64,000 nt of DNA from assembly GCA_963748095.1 (NCBI GenBank), contig CAVVIO010000102.1:1-64000 (forward strand). The letters run 5' to 3'. The notes under the pieces were generated by a model. It did not search any database, had not been told where the DNA came from, and worked only from the letters and a program-made list of their open reading frames with translations. Origin of the DNA: CAVVIO01 sp963748095 (lineage in GTDB: Bacteria; Bacteroidota; Bacteroidia; Bacteroidales; UBA10428). Every line of letters begins with the position of its first letter. The stretch's first letter is position 1. Below are positions 28,203 through 36,876 of the stretch, one piece after another. Position numbers and translations under genes: made by a program.

Positions 28203-28503
28203 TATTTTACGGGCGATTGAACTAATTGAACAGTTTACGAATTCAACGGACAATTATAATGATTACTCAGATGATTTAAAAACTCAGAGCGCTGTTGAAC
28301 GTCAACTTGGAATAATTGGAGAAGCTGTAAATAAATTTGATAAGTTACTGCCTGAATTAACACTTGAATATGCAAGAAAAATAGTTGGATTTCGTAATCG
28401 ATTAATTCATACTTATGATGCAGTTGATTCATCAATGATATGGGCAATAATAAAAAAACATTTATCTCCTTTGAAAGAAGAGATTATCGAAAAGCTAAAA
28501 TAA
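28171..28503 (+). CDS. hepT: HepT-like HEPN ribonuclease toxin (DUF86)
   Basis: A 110-residue all-helical HEPN protein. The RNase motif RX4H is FRNRLIH with Arg75 and His80, and the tyrosine that MntA modifies in this family is Tyr82 (HTYD). The conserved helix SAVERQLGIIGEAVNKF is present. As a dimer it should cut RNA (tRNA for studied members) unless modified by its partner. Both key residues are intact, so the toxin should be active. Confidence 0.88.
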   Translation: MTEQGKKYLSDILRAIELIEQFTNSTDNYNDYSDDLKTQSAVERQLGIIGEAVNKFDKLLPELTLEYARKIVGFRNRLIHTYDAVDSSMIWAIIKKHLSPLKEEIIEKLK

Positions 28504-28615
28504 AAATGGCCGGTTGCCAACTATAGTAAGATTTAAGATATAGTTGAGCCCCCTTCCGGTTAAAAGTTAAAAAACTGGTTCGGTTCTTGCCTGGAGGTCA
28601 GACAGATTGTGCTAA

Positions 28616-28667
28616 ATTTGCTTTTTATCAGATTATCTTTTACATTTAGATATTAAATGGTAACTGC
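28616..28667. repeat. Degenerate direct repeat, copy 1 (flanks the ParE module)
   Basis: ATTTGCTTTTT, GATTATC, TTTACATTTAG, AAA and GGTAA blocks are shared in the same order with 29249-29300, about three quarters identical by eye. The antitoxin start lies about 40 bases downstream. It is either a duplicated upstream region or a mark of module insertion. Confidence 0.5.
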
Positions 28668-28709
28668 AAACAAAATAATTATCTTTACTAATAAATAAAG
28701 ATTTAAGTT

Positions 28710-28892
28710 ATGTTGTCCAAGAATAAAGTAAAAAAATCCATTGAGAACCTGCCAGACTCTTTTACCATTGATGAGTTGATAGATCAGTTAATTTTCATGG
28801 AGAAGGTAGAAGAAGGGCTTCAACAATCTGAGCAAGGAAAGACAGTTTCAAATGATGATATTAAAAACCTGATTGATAAATGGTCAAGGTAA
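28710..28892 (+). CDS. Small antitoxin of a ParE-type toxin-antitoxin pair
   Basis: A 60-residue acidic helical protein (IENLPDSFTIDELIDQLIFM, then EQGKTVSNDDIKNLIDKW). This composition and the C-terminal SNDDIKNLIDKW are typical of antitoxins that precede RelE/ParE toxins in Bacteroidota. It overlaps the toxin by 13 bases. Whether the N-terminal part binds DNA for autoregulation cannot be told. Confidence 0.8.
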   Translation: MLSKNKVKKSIENLPDSFTIDELIDQLIFMEKVEEGLQQSEQGKTVSNDDIKNLIDKWSR

Positions 28893-29176
28893 TCTGGACT
28901 GAGTTATCCAGAGATGATTTACAGGAAATATTTGATTATATTGCTGAGGATTCAAAAAGATACGCATCAATAACAGTTAATAAAATATATAACAGGGCTC
29001 AGGATATAATTGATAATCCATATGTCGGACGTATAGTTCCGGAATTCAATAGTAAAATAATACGTGAAGTTATTATGGGTAACTACCGGATAGTCTATAA
29101 AATAGTAACAGAATATCAGGTTGATATTTTAAGGATTTATCATTCTGCCAGATTGATGACAGATGATAAATTATAA
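28880..29176 (+). CDS. RelE/ParE-family toxin
   Basis: A 98-residue protein with the ParE fold signatures: VIWTELSRDDLQEIFDYIAE at the start, PYVGRIVPEF in the middle, and the C-terminal strand block REVIMGNYRIVYKI ... VDILRIYHSAR. ParE members poison gyrase and RelE members cut mRNA; the IFDYIAEDSKRYA helix and YHSAR ending suit ParE/plasmid-stabilisation proteins. Translationally coupled with the preceding antitoxin. Confidence 0.88.
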   Translation: MVKVIWTELSRDDLQEIFDYIAEDSKRYASITVNKIYNRAQDIIDNPYVGRIVPEFNSKIIREVIMGNYRIVYKIVTEYQVDILRIYHSARLMTDDKL

Positions 29177-29248
29177 AGATTTGATCATATCCTAATTTCA
29201 TAGTTTCTTTCATTCCTGCCTTCTGGGCTCACTTTGTCACCTCGCATG

Positions 29249-29300
29249 ATTTGCTTTTTCCCCGATTATCCTTTACATTTAGGCCCTAAACGGTAAACTT
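29249..29300. repeat. Degenerate direct repeat, copy 2
   Basis: Matches 28616-28667 in block order (see that entry) and lies 45 bases before the glycosyltransferase start. Together the two copies bracket the ParE toxin-antitoxin pair. Confidence 0.5.
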
Positions 29301-29345
29301 AAATTTAAGGAAACAGGGAGAGAACCTCTATTTATTTAACCCAAA

Positions 29346-30980
29346 ATGGAAGCAATAAAAAAACTATTTTTCAAAAACTGGATATTCATCTTAATAATAA
29401 TTATCGGGATATCACTGAAGTTTTACCGGATCGGTTATAAGATCTTCTGGTACGACGAAATTGCCACGGTTGTCCAGGTACAGGGCCTTGACAGTCCCCT
29501 GGAGATCGATCATTCGAAGCTGAACGAAATAGCACCCATCAGTCATTACAACGGACTGTTAAAATTTGACAAAGCCAATTACACCATCGGTTCCGAATTG
29601 AAAGCACAGTTACACAATATGAACCTCAACCCGTTGCATTACATGCTGCTGTCGTTCTGGTACCGTATAACCGGCCAGAGTTTTACAGATTACCGGTTGT
29701 TCAGCGTGTTTGTTTTTTTATTGACACTTCCGTTTTTATTCGGACTGGCAAGGGAGTTGTTCGATTCAAAAAAGGCCGGGTTAATTGCCGTCAGCCTGTT
29801 CTCCGTATCGCCGTTCATTCATTATTTTGCACAGGAAACAAGGTATTATATGCTGTGGGCTTTTCTACTGGTGGCTATTCATTATTTCCTTATTAAGGCG
29901 GTTCATCACCGGAAAACAAAGTGGTGGGCCGGGTATGTATTATTTGGCGTCCTTTCGCTTTATGCGTCGGCACTTTCAGCTTTTATAATTTTTGAGCACC
30001 TGTTGTTTGTTTTCTTCCTTAAAAAGGACCTGAGGTTAAAGTTTCTGGTCATTATTGGCATTATCTTTCTGTTGTACTTTCCCTGGTTTCTTTATGTGTT
30101 TAATAACAGGGTCGAAGTAGCCTCATCGCTGGCATGGCATAAATTCGAAACGGTACCGCTGTGGGCTCCTTTGCTGGGACTTATGTTAGGATTGGTGCGT
30201 ACCTTCTCGTTTTATCTGAATTATACATTGTTCTGGGACGATGTATTTCATCACATCACCACCGCCATGATCATTGAAACCTTCTTCAACCTGTTAATTC
30301 TGGCGGTTATGATCGTGTCAGTAGTTACAATGTTTAAAAAGGAAAAAAGAGAAACATTCTGGTTTATTATACTGATTATTGTGCCGGGCATCCTGTTTTT
30401 CTGGGCACTGGATATCGCCCGTCATGCCATCACTACCCACTGGTGGAGATATTATATATTCAATACAATTCCCGTAGTATTGATTGTCACCTATATCCTT
30501 TCATTTTATTCAGAAACAAAAAAATGGTTGTTTACAACTCTTTATGCAGGTTTCATAGCTATCAGTTTATACTCGGTAATTACCATTTCCCAGTATCGCT
30601 ACTGGTATCTTGGCGGTGATTGGGAACAGGAATTTGTGGATAATGCCGATCTGTTGTCAAAGGCAGAAAAACCGTTGCTGATAACAGACTTTATCCGGTT
30701 AAATAATATCTGGGAAGGGCCCATGCATACCATGGAAGTGCTGGTGAATTGTTCTTCGGATAAAATAGATGTACTGCGTGCTTCACCCGATGTTAAGCAA
30801 CTGGACAGCATTATCCGCCAAAACCATTACTCGGATATTTATGTGATTTACGCGTCCGATCAGTTGCTCGAGAATCTTAAAGAGCAGTTCGGAGACAGGA
30901 TGCAGATCTTACCGGGCAGACAAGGTCCCCCGAGATGGAAGATTCTATTACGGAAAAGCAGCGAAAAGATATTGCAGTAA
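29346..30980 (+). CDS. ArnT-like/PMT_2 family membrane glycosyltransferase
   Basis: A 544-residue polytopic protein of the GT-C fold. The essential acidic pair of the first periplasmic loop is Asp37-Glu38 (IFWYDEIATV). About ten to twelve membrane helices follow, with AQETRYYMLWAFL and KTKWWAGYVLFGVLSLY typical of PMT_2 (PF13231) enzymes, then a short C-terminal soluble domain. Such enzymes move a sugar from a polyprenyl phosphate to lipid or protein on the outer face of the membrane. Acceptor and sugar cannot be inferred; no envelope gene is adjacent. Confidence 0.82.
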   Translation: MEAIKKLFFKNWIFILIIIIGISLKFYRIGYKIFWYDEIATVVQVQGLDSPLEIDHSKLNEIAPISHYNGLLKFDKANYTIGSELKAQLHNMNLNPLHYMLLSFWYRITGQSFTDYRLFSVFVFLLTLPFLFGLARELFDSKKAGLIAVSLFSVSPFIHYFAQETRYYMLWAFLLVAIHYFLIKAVHHRKTKWWAGYVLFGVLSLYASALSAFIIFEHLLFVFFLKKDLRLKFLVIIGIIFLLYFPWFLYVFNNRVEVASSLAWHKFETVPLWAPLLGLMLGLVRTFSFYLNYTLFWDDVFHHITTAMIIETFFNLLILAVMIVSVVTMFKKEKRETFWFIILIIVPGILFFWALDIARHAITTHWWRYYIFNTIPVVLIVTYILSFYSETKKWLFTTLYAGFIAISLYSVITISQYRYWYLGGDWEQEFVDNADLLSKAEKPLLITDFIRLNNIWEGPMHTMEVLVNCSSDKIDVLRASPDVKQLDSIIRQNHYSDIYVIYASDQLLENLKEQFGDRMQILPGRQGPPRWKILLRKSSEKILQ

Positions 30981-31277
30981 ATTGAAGGAATAGAAAGGAT
31001 GAAATAATAAAGCCGGCAGCATGTTATCGTACAAAAGGGTTCGGTTTTGTAGAACTTTACCCCCCTTAATCTCCTGTCGACGGTGGAAAGCACAAGAAAC
31101 AAGGCATGGCAGATCAACAACAAGCCCGGAACGTCAAGCGCCCCGGGCCATTAATTTCAACCACTACAAAAGCTTTATTGGTAGATTATCCGGCATTTGT
31201 TTAAAGGTTTGTAAGAAAACCTTGCAGGGCAATTATTTCTTACTATACAATATAATCTGGTTTAGGAATTTTTCACA

Positions 31278-31472
31278 TCAATAATTCTTGAACTTATCGT
31301 CAATATGCTCATTAAACCATTGGTCGATCATTGATTTTCTGAATCGCCATTCCTTCCCCAGTTTTGCAGCAGGTATCCTCTTTTCCTGTGCCCAGGTATA
31401 AATTGTCTGTGGTTTCACTCTAAGGTATTCCGCCACTTCTTCGAGAGTCATTATTCTATCGTCGTTGATCAC
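31278..31472 (-). CDS. Small excisionase/MerR-like helix-turn-helix protein (HTH_17)
   Basis: A 64-residue protein: MTLEEVAEYLRVKPQTIYTW followed by AQEKRIPAAKLGKEWRFRKS is the HTH_17 excisionase-type winged helix. The GTG at 31472 gives seven extra residues over the ATG at 31451; either is possible. Such proteins are either recombination directionality factors or small regulators. No integrase is nearby, so a stand-alone regulator is as likely. It lies 28 bases downstream-facing from the membrane protein start side, on the same strand. Confidence 0.78.
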   Translation of the reverse strand: MINDDRIMTLEEVAEYLRVKPQTIYTWAQEKRIPAAKLGKEWRFRKSMIDQWFNEHIDDKFKNY

Positions 31473-31500
31473 AGGTCTTATTTAAAGTACTATTAGATTG

Positions 31501-32220
31501 TTATTCAGGTAATTTATCCTGTTTGTCTTGATTTGAATTTTGGGTTGGCTCAAATAGATGTGCCGCCGATTGAATAACAGCAACATAGAAATTACTTTCA
31601 CGCGCCCTGAATAATTCAAAGGGAAGATCGCGACTACCGACAAATGGACGAAGATTCCAGGCTAGTTGCGAACTTACAAACGCAAAGATAATAACCCAGA
31701 TTTTGAATATTTTCATACCAAGTTTTGGATAGATATTTTTCTTTTCGCATGAAAAGGAGAGCCCATTAATAATTGTTTTAATAGCAAAAATACCGGAAAA
31801 AGTGAAAATTGCCACATGCAATAATTTCAGGAATGCATAAATATCACTTGTGATCATAAAAAAAATCACGATAGGAGCGAACGACAAAGCAATTGTCGAG
31901 AAAACAATAAATCCCGAAAGGATTATGTTAGTCATCTGATAGATGGTCATGGTGGAACCGATCATGTATTGAATGACATAAAGAGCAGGGAAGCATACTA
32001 ACAATGAAAGAAATATCAGGCATGGTATTTTAATACCGGTAACCATGCTTTGTAATAACCCATTGTAGCTACCCATGACAATTCCGTAGATAAAAGAGAA
32101 AAGAAGTATGAACAGCACTTGTTTAATGACGTACTTTCTGGAAATTCCAGAATCGCTCAGGAGTTCAAAATATTCATCATTATTTTGAAAAACTTTGAAG
32201 ATTGATGGATTTGTTTTCAT
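31501..32220 (-). CDS. Polytopic membrane protein of unknown function (Yip1-like)
   Basis: Started at the ATG at 32220 (239 aa), because the upstream extension adds a second hydrophobic stretch not expected here. It begins with a soluble MKTNPSIFKVFQNNDEYFEL, followed by five or so membrane helices and a C-terminal conserved block LAWNLRPFVGSRDLPFELFR. The last motif is shared by a group of Bacteroidota and cyanobacterial proteins sometimes labelled WH2-domain proteins; I recognise the group but know no function. Confidence 0.6.
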   Translation of the reverse strand: MKTNPSIFKVFQNNDEYFELLSDSGISRKYVIKQVLFILLFSFIYGIVMGSYNGLLQSMVTGIKIPCLIFLSLLVCFPALYVIQYMIGSTMTIYQMTNIILSGFIVFSTIALSFAPIVIFFMITSDIYAFLKLLHVAIFTFSGIFAIKTIINGLSFSCEKKNIYPKLGMKIFKIWVIIFAFVSSQLAWNLRPFVGSRDLPFELFRARESNFYVAVIQSAAHLFEPTQNSNQDKQDKLPE

Positions 32221-32903
32221 AGTGTTTTTTATTAACAAATATACATCAAAAAACAACAACAAACAATAACAAACAATAATATAATTTAATATTTTGTAAT
32301 AAAAAGTAAGATGTTAGTTTGCTTCAACATGAAATAAAGTATGAAAAAACGAAACCCAACAAAAGTATAGAGATAAGTTATTTATCACAGATTTTGCGTG
32401 ATTCGTTACCATTTACAGGCACCTTATTTCACCGTCGCTAATTTGACTTTGCAATCCAAATCCTTATAATACGTATATTTTAATTATTACTTTCATATTT
32501 GAATAGTCACACAACTTTATTAATAACCTGCTGTATTTTTTATAGTGATGAATTTATCAGGATTTTTATGCTTGAAATTTAGCTTTTCATCTCCGGAGAA
32601 GTTGTTCTTAAAATTAGTTTACAACAGCAACATAAAATATGCACAGTATGAGCGCAGCTATGGCGCAGAAACACCATAACAAAATATCGCTATCTAAATA
32701 TACTTTTTAATACAAACAGGTTCTTCACATTAACCTTCCTTCATCCGTCCGTCTATTTAAGGATAATAAAATATATTTATGTTAATTGTAACTGACAATC
32801 CTTTTAAAAAAAAGGATAAAAATGCTTGCCTGCTTATCATACAATTCTTAATTTGCATCCTGAATGGTTATTTATTAAAAATTAAAATTACATTCACCGC
32901 ATA
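32221..32903. other. Intergenic region
   Basis: About 680 AT-rich bases without a convincing gene. It includes a short ACAA/ACAATA-rich tract near 32250-32275 and a possible small hairpin ATCCTTTT/AAAAGGAT at about 32799-32817. It separates divergent genes, so it should hold promoters for both; none was identified with confidence. Confidence 0.5.
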
Positions 32904-35390
32904 ATGGAAATCGTCTCCAACCCCCAACTACAACTTGCATTTGATTTTGTGCAATATACAGGTAAAAACATTTTTCTTACCGGGAAAGCAGGCTCCGGGA
33001 AAACCACTTTCCTGCATACCCTCAAAAAAACTTCCCTTAAACGAACGATCGTTGTTGCCCCTACGGGCGTTGCTGCAATTAATGCGGGCGGTGTAACCAT
33101 TCATTCGTTTTTCCAGATGCCTTTTGGTCCGCAGATACCTGAAAATGAACAAAACAATCCCCGGTCATACGGTAATAATGAAAAAAATTCAGGGCGCGCT
33201 ATCCGCAGGTTCAGCCGCGATAAAATCGCTATCATCAAAAGTATGGACCTGCTGGTGATCGATGAGATAAGCATGGTAAGGGCCGATCTGCTTGACGGTA
33301 TCGACAGTGTGCTTCGCCGGTTCAGAAACCGCTCGAAACCTTTTGGAGGGGTACAGTTGTTAATGATCGGCGATATTCAACAGTTGGCGCCGGTGGTTAA
33401 AGACGATGAATGGCAATTGTTGAAACAGTATTACGATACAGTCTTTTTCTTCAGCAGCATTGCACTGCAAAAAACCAATTTTATCAGCATAGAGCTGAAA
33501 CACATATATCGCCAGAGCGATGCAGCATTTATCGACACCCTGAATAAGATCCGGAACAATAACATGGATACGGAAACTCTTCGCAAATTAAACGAGCGTT
33601 ACATCCCAGGGTTTATCGGTAAGGAAACAGAAGGTTATATAATTTTAACCACACACAATAAACAGGCACAGCAAATCAACCAGGCCAGGTTGCATAAACT
33701 CGAGGGTGAATCATTCACATTTACAGCTACCATTGAAGGGGATTTTCCCGAATATTCCTTCCCCACCGATCCCGAACTGGAACTGAAAAACGGGGCACAG
33801 GTAATGTTCGTAAAAAACGATTCTTCTGCCGAGAAACTGTATTATAATGGTAAAATAGGAACCGTTACCGATATTGATGAGGGAACAGTTTATGTAGAAT
33901 GCGATGATCAGTCTTCGCCCATACCGGTAGATACAGTAGTCTGGGAAAATATGAAATACGAGGTAGACAATATTTCAGGCGATATGCGTGAAAGCGTAAC
34001 CGGTACTTTTGCTCAGCTTCCCTTAAAACTCGCATGGGCCATTACCATTCATAAAAGCCAGGGACTTACTTTCGAAAAAGCAATCATTGATGCCAACGCG
34101 GCATTTGCACACGGCCAGGTATATGTTGCTCTTAGTCGTTGCAAAACTCTTGACGGATTGGTTTTAAATTCACCGATTAATACACGGAGTTTAATCAGCG
34201 ACACCACGGTTTCCGAATTTAACCGGGATGTGGAAAATAATGAACCCGGTAACAAGGAGTTGGAGCAGTCGAAAAATGATTACCGGAAGATGCTGATGCT
34301 GGAGTTATTTGATTTCAAATCATTGCTTGGTCAGATCTATTATATAATTAAAATATTGACAGAGAACAGCGGCAGCTTTCAGGGTGATCCTGACCTGGAA
34401 TTTCATCGGAGGAAAGATTTGTTTAAAAGCCAGGTGACAGACGTTTCCGCGAAATTTGAACGACAGTTAAATTATTTATTTGAACAATCCGCAGGGCCGG
34501 AAAATGAGGAAAAATTACAGGAACGGGTGAAAAAAGGCAGTACCTATTTTTTAGAAAAAATTGAGTCAATACTGTCGAATGTATTGGAAGGGGTATCCAT
34601 AGAGAGTGATAACAGGGCCGTTCGCAAAGCGTTAACAGAGGCAATAAAAAAACTGGAAGAGTTAACACTTGTGAAAATTGATTGTCTGAAAGCCTGCAAC
34701 AATGGATTTTCTGTCAGTAAATATCTCGATACAAAAGCCAGGGCTGCTGTTCAGAAAGCAGTACCCAAAAAACCGGAAAAGGAAAAAGCAGCATCACCGG
34801 TTTCAACTGCTCACCCTGAATTATATGCTCGTCTTAAAACCTGGCGGAATGAAAAAGCCAGTGAACTGGATCTGCCGCATTACATGATTTTACCCCTAAA
34901 GGCAATGAATGAACTGGCTTCAAAATTGCCCGCGACAACTGATAATTTAAGTGGTGTTAAAGGCATTGGTAAAAAGAAAAAGGAAAAGTTCGGGGATGAA
35001 ATTATTAAAATCATTGCTGATTATTGTGAGGAAAAAAATATCGATGCCTCCGCTCTTGAAATTAATGCTCCCCAAAAACCGAAGAAACCGAAAATTAATA
35101 CAAAACAGGTAAGTTTTGATTTACTGAATAGCGGAAAAACGATTAAAGAAATTGCAGAAGAAAGAGGGATGGCGCAAACGACCATCGAGGGGCATCTGGC
35201 GCATTTTGTCGGCACCGGCGATTTGGATATAAACCGCTTTGTTAATCCGGAAAAAATAAAAATTATTACTGAATATTTTCATCATAGCGATAATAATCTT
35301 CTTTCAGCGGCCAAGGAAGCCCTGGGAGACACTATTTCATACGGAGAAATTAAGTTCGTGCTCAAACATATGGAGATGATGGCAAAATGA
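32904..35390 (+). CDS. PIF1-like superfamily 1 DNA helicase with HRDC and C-terminal HTH domains
   Basis: An 828-residue protein. Residues 1-430 form a PIF1/RecD-type helicase core: Walker A GKAGSGKTT (27-35), Walker B IDEISM from Asp120, GDIQQLAPV, and motif VI region AITIHKSQGLTFEKAI with YVALSRCKTLDGL. A coiled or linker region follows, then an HRDC-like domain (about 640-705, HPELYARLKTWRNEKASELD; VKGIGKKKKEKFG) and a C-terminal winged helix of the RQC/HTH_40 type (LLNSGKTIKEIAEERGMAQT). This layout is common in Bacteroidota and suggests work on forked or G-quadruplex DNA. The next gene starts at its stop. Confidence 0.9.
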   Translation: MEIVSNPQLQLAFDFVQYTGKNIFLTGKAGSGKTTFLHTLKKTSLKRTIVVAPTGVAAINAGGVTIHSFFQMPFGPQIPENEQNNPRSYGNNEKNSGRAIRRFSRDKIAIIKSMDLLVIDEISMVRADLLDGIDSVLRRFRNRSKPFGGVQLLMIGDIQQLAPVVKDDEWQLLKQYYDTVFFFSSIALQKTNFISIELKHIYRQSDAAFIDTLNKIRNNNMDTETLRKLNERYIPGFIGKETEGYIILTTHNKQAQQINQARLHKLEGESFTFTATIEGDFPEYSFPTDPELELKNGAQVMFVKNDSSAEKLYYNGKIGTVTDIDEGTVYVECDDQSSPIPVDTVVWENMKYEVDNISGDMRESVTGTFAQLPLKLAWAITIHKSQGLTFEKAIIDANAAFAHGQVYVALSRCKTLDGLVLNSPINTRSLISDTTVSEFNRDVENNEPGNKELEQSKNDYRKMLMLELFDFKSLLGQIYYIIKILTENSGSFQGDPDLEFHRRKDLFKSQVTDVSAKFERQLNYLFEQSAGPENEEKLQERVKKGSTYFLEKIESILSNVLEGVSIESDNRAVRKALTEAIKKLEELTLVKIDCLKACNNGFSVSKYLDTKARAAVQKAVPKKPEKEKAASPVSTAHPELYARLKTWRNEKASELDLPHYMILPLKAMNELASKLPATTDNLSGVKGIGKKKKEKFGDEIIKIIADYCEEKNIDASALEINAPQKPKKPKINTKQVSFDLLNSGKTIKEIAEERGMAQTTIEGHLAHFVGTGDLDINRFVNPEKIKIITEYFHHSDNNLLSAAKEALGDTISYGEIKFVLKHMEMMAK

Positions 35391-35410
35391 GTCTTAATTA
35401 TGTTGAAGAA

Positions 35411-36304
35411 ATGAAAGGTCTGAAATTTGTAACTCTGATTATTTTAATTCTTGCTAATAGCTGTAAGAATAATGACGATCTGGAAACCGGATCGGATGCT
35501 GTTTTGTTCGGACAACCGCAAAAAGTGACCGTACAAGGTTACAGCAGTGATATTATGGAACCTTTTCTTTCATGGGACGGGAATACGTTGTTTTTTAATA
35601 ACCTGAATAATCCGGCGGTGGTAAATACGAATCTTCAATACGCAACAAGGATAAATGATTCTCTTTTTGATTACCAGGGCGAATTAAAAGGCGTTAACAC
35701 CGAATACCTGGAAGGAGTTGCTACAATGGATGATTCCAATGAATTCTATTTTATCTCGACACGAAGTTATGCGCAGACATTTTCTACTATTTATAAGGGT
35801 AGCTTTTCAGAAGACAGTGTTTCGAATGTTCAGCTGGTACAGGGATTGTCGAAGCATGAAGCCGGATGGGTGGATTTTGATGTGGCAGTAAGCAGTAACG
35901 GCAATTATCTGTTTTTTGCCGAGGGACTGTACGATTCAAACGGTGGGCCATATGAAGCAGATCTGATAATAGCCGAAAAAGTGAACGGTTCATTTCAGAG
36001 AAAAGAAGATCAGTCGGTTCTTGCAAATGTAAATTCGGACGCGCTGGAATATGCCGCGTGTATTTCACCGGATATGCTGGATTTGTATTTTAACAGGGTG
36101 GATACACCATTAACAGTTGCATCTGTTCCCCGGATTTATATCGCCACAAGAAATTCGGTGAATGAGCCATTTAACAAACCTTACAGGATCGATGCCATTA
36201 CAGGATTTACGGAAGCACCGACAGTTTCGCCTGATAACCGGATTGTCTATTATCATAAAAGAGAAAACGGGATATTTGTTTTGTACATGGTACGCAGAAA
36301 TTGA
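35411..36304 (+). CDS. Lipoprotein with PD40 (WD40-like) repeats
   Basis: I use the ATG at 35411 (297 aa), which gives MKGLKFVTLIILILANSC, a lipoprotein signal with Cys18. The ATG at 35387 overlaps the helicase stop (ATGA) and would add eight residues including two acids before the signal, which is less likely but possible by coupling. The mature part has repeated blades: PFLSWDGNTLFFNN, DVAVSSNGNYLFFAEG, AACISPDMLDLYFNR, APTVSPDNRIVYYHKR. These are PD40 beta-propeller motifs, so it is probably a periplasmic or surface binding protein. Partner unknown. Confidence 0.78.
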   Translation: MKGLKFVTLIILILANSCKNNDDLETGSDAVLFGQPQKVTVQGYSSDIMEPFLSWDGNTLFFNNLNNPAVVNTNLQYATRINDSLFDYQGELKGVNTEYLEGVATMDDSNEFYFISTRSYAQTFSTIYKGSFSEDSVSNVQLVQGLSKHEAGWVDFDVAVSSNGNYLFFAEGLYDSNGGPYEADLIIAEKVNGSFQRKEDQSVLANVNSDALEYAACISPDMLDLYFNRVDTPLTVASVPRIYIATRNSVNEPFNKPYRIDAITGFTEAPTVSPDNRIVYYHKRENGIFVLYMVRRN

Positions 36305-36876
36305 TCTTCCCCTCAATTATAGGAATAAGATATTCAAAAAATCACCTGTAAAATTTCATTGTCTGGCAGACTTTTTACAACTTGATTAATATCCGCCAGT
36401 TAGCTTAAAATAGGATGCTTGTTAAAAAACCAGTCTTATTTTATTCATCCTGACTTTTCAAAAAACACATATACCATAAAAGATAAAAACAAAATATTTC
36501 TGCAGTCTTTCAGGAATCATTATTCATAATTATTTCACAATAGTAATACTATTACTTAATATAAAATTCATTACTTGCCCCGGGATAACAAGAAAAGGAA
36601 TAATATTGAAGAGCGTTGATACTGCATTCATTTAAATTGCTTTTTCAGCCATTCTGTATTGTTGACAACAAAATTACGCATCTTTCATATTTTAAATTAT
36701 TGCATATTATGCAGCATATTCAAGTATGGAAATTAAAAGTTATTAACAAAACAATTGAGTAGTGAACAAATCATTTTATGATTAAAAAAAAACTGGTACT
36801 TTGTGAAAGTATTCTTTACTAATATTCTTTTTAACCTATCTTTTAATTATAGTATTAACAATAATTCCTAAACGTT
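36305..36876. other. Intergenic region upstream of the surface-protein locus
   Basis: About 570 AT-rich bases with no gene seen. A near-consensus promoter box GGTACTTTGTG lies at 36793-36803, about 80 bases before the next start; it is one base short of TAnnTTTG and I do not claim it. Confidence 0.4.

Noticed and set aside
31278..31472. Excisionase of a prophage or integrative element
   Set aside because: No integrase, attachment sites or phage genes nearby; many HTH_17 proteins are stand-alone regulators.
36793..36803. Promoter box for the surface-protein locus
   Set aside because: Differs from the TAnnTTTG consensus and no -33 box was found at the right spacing.
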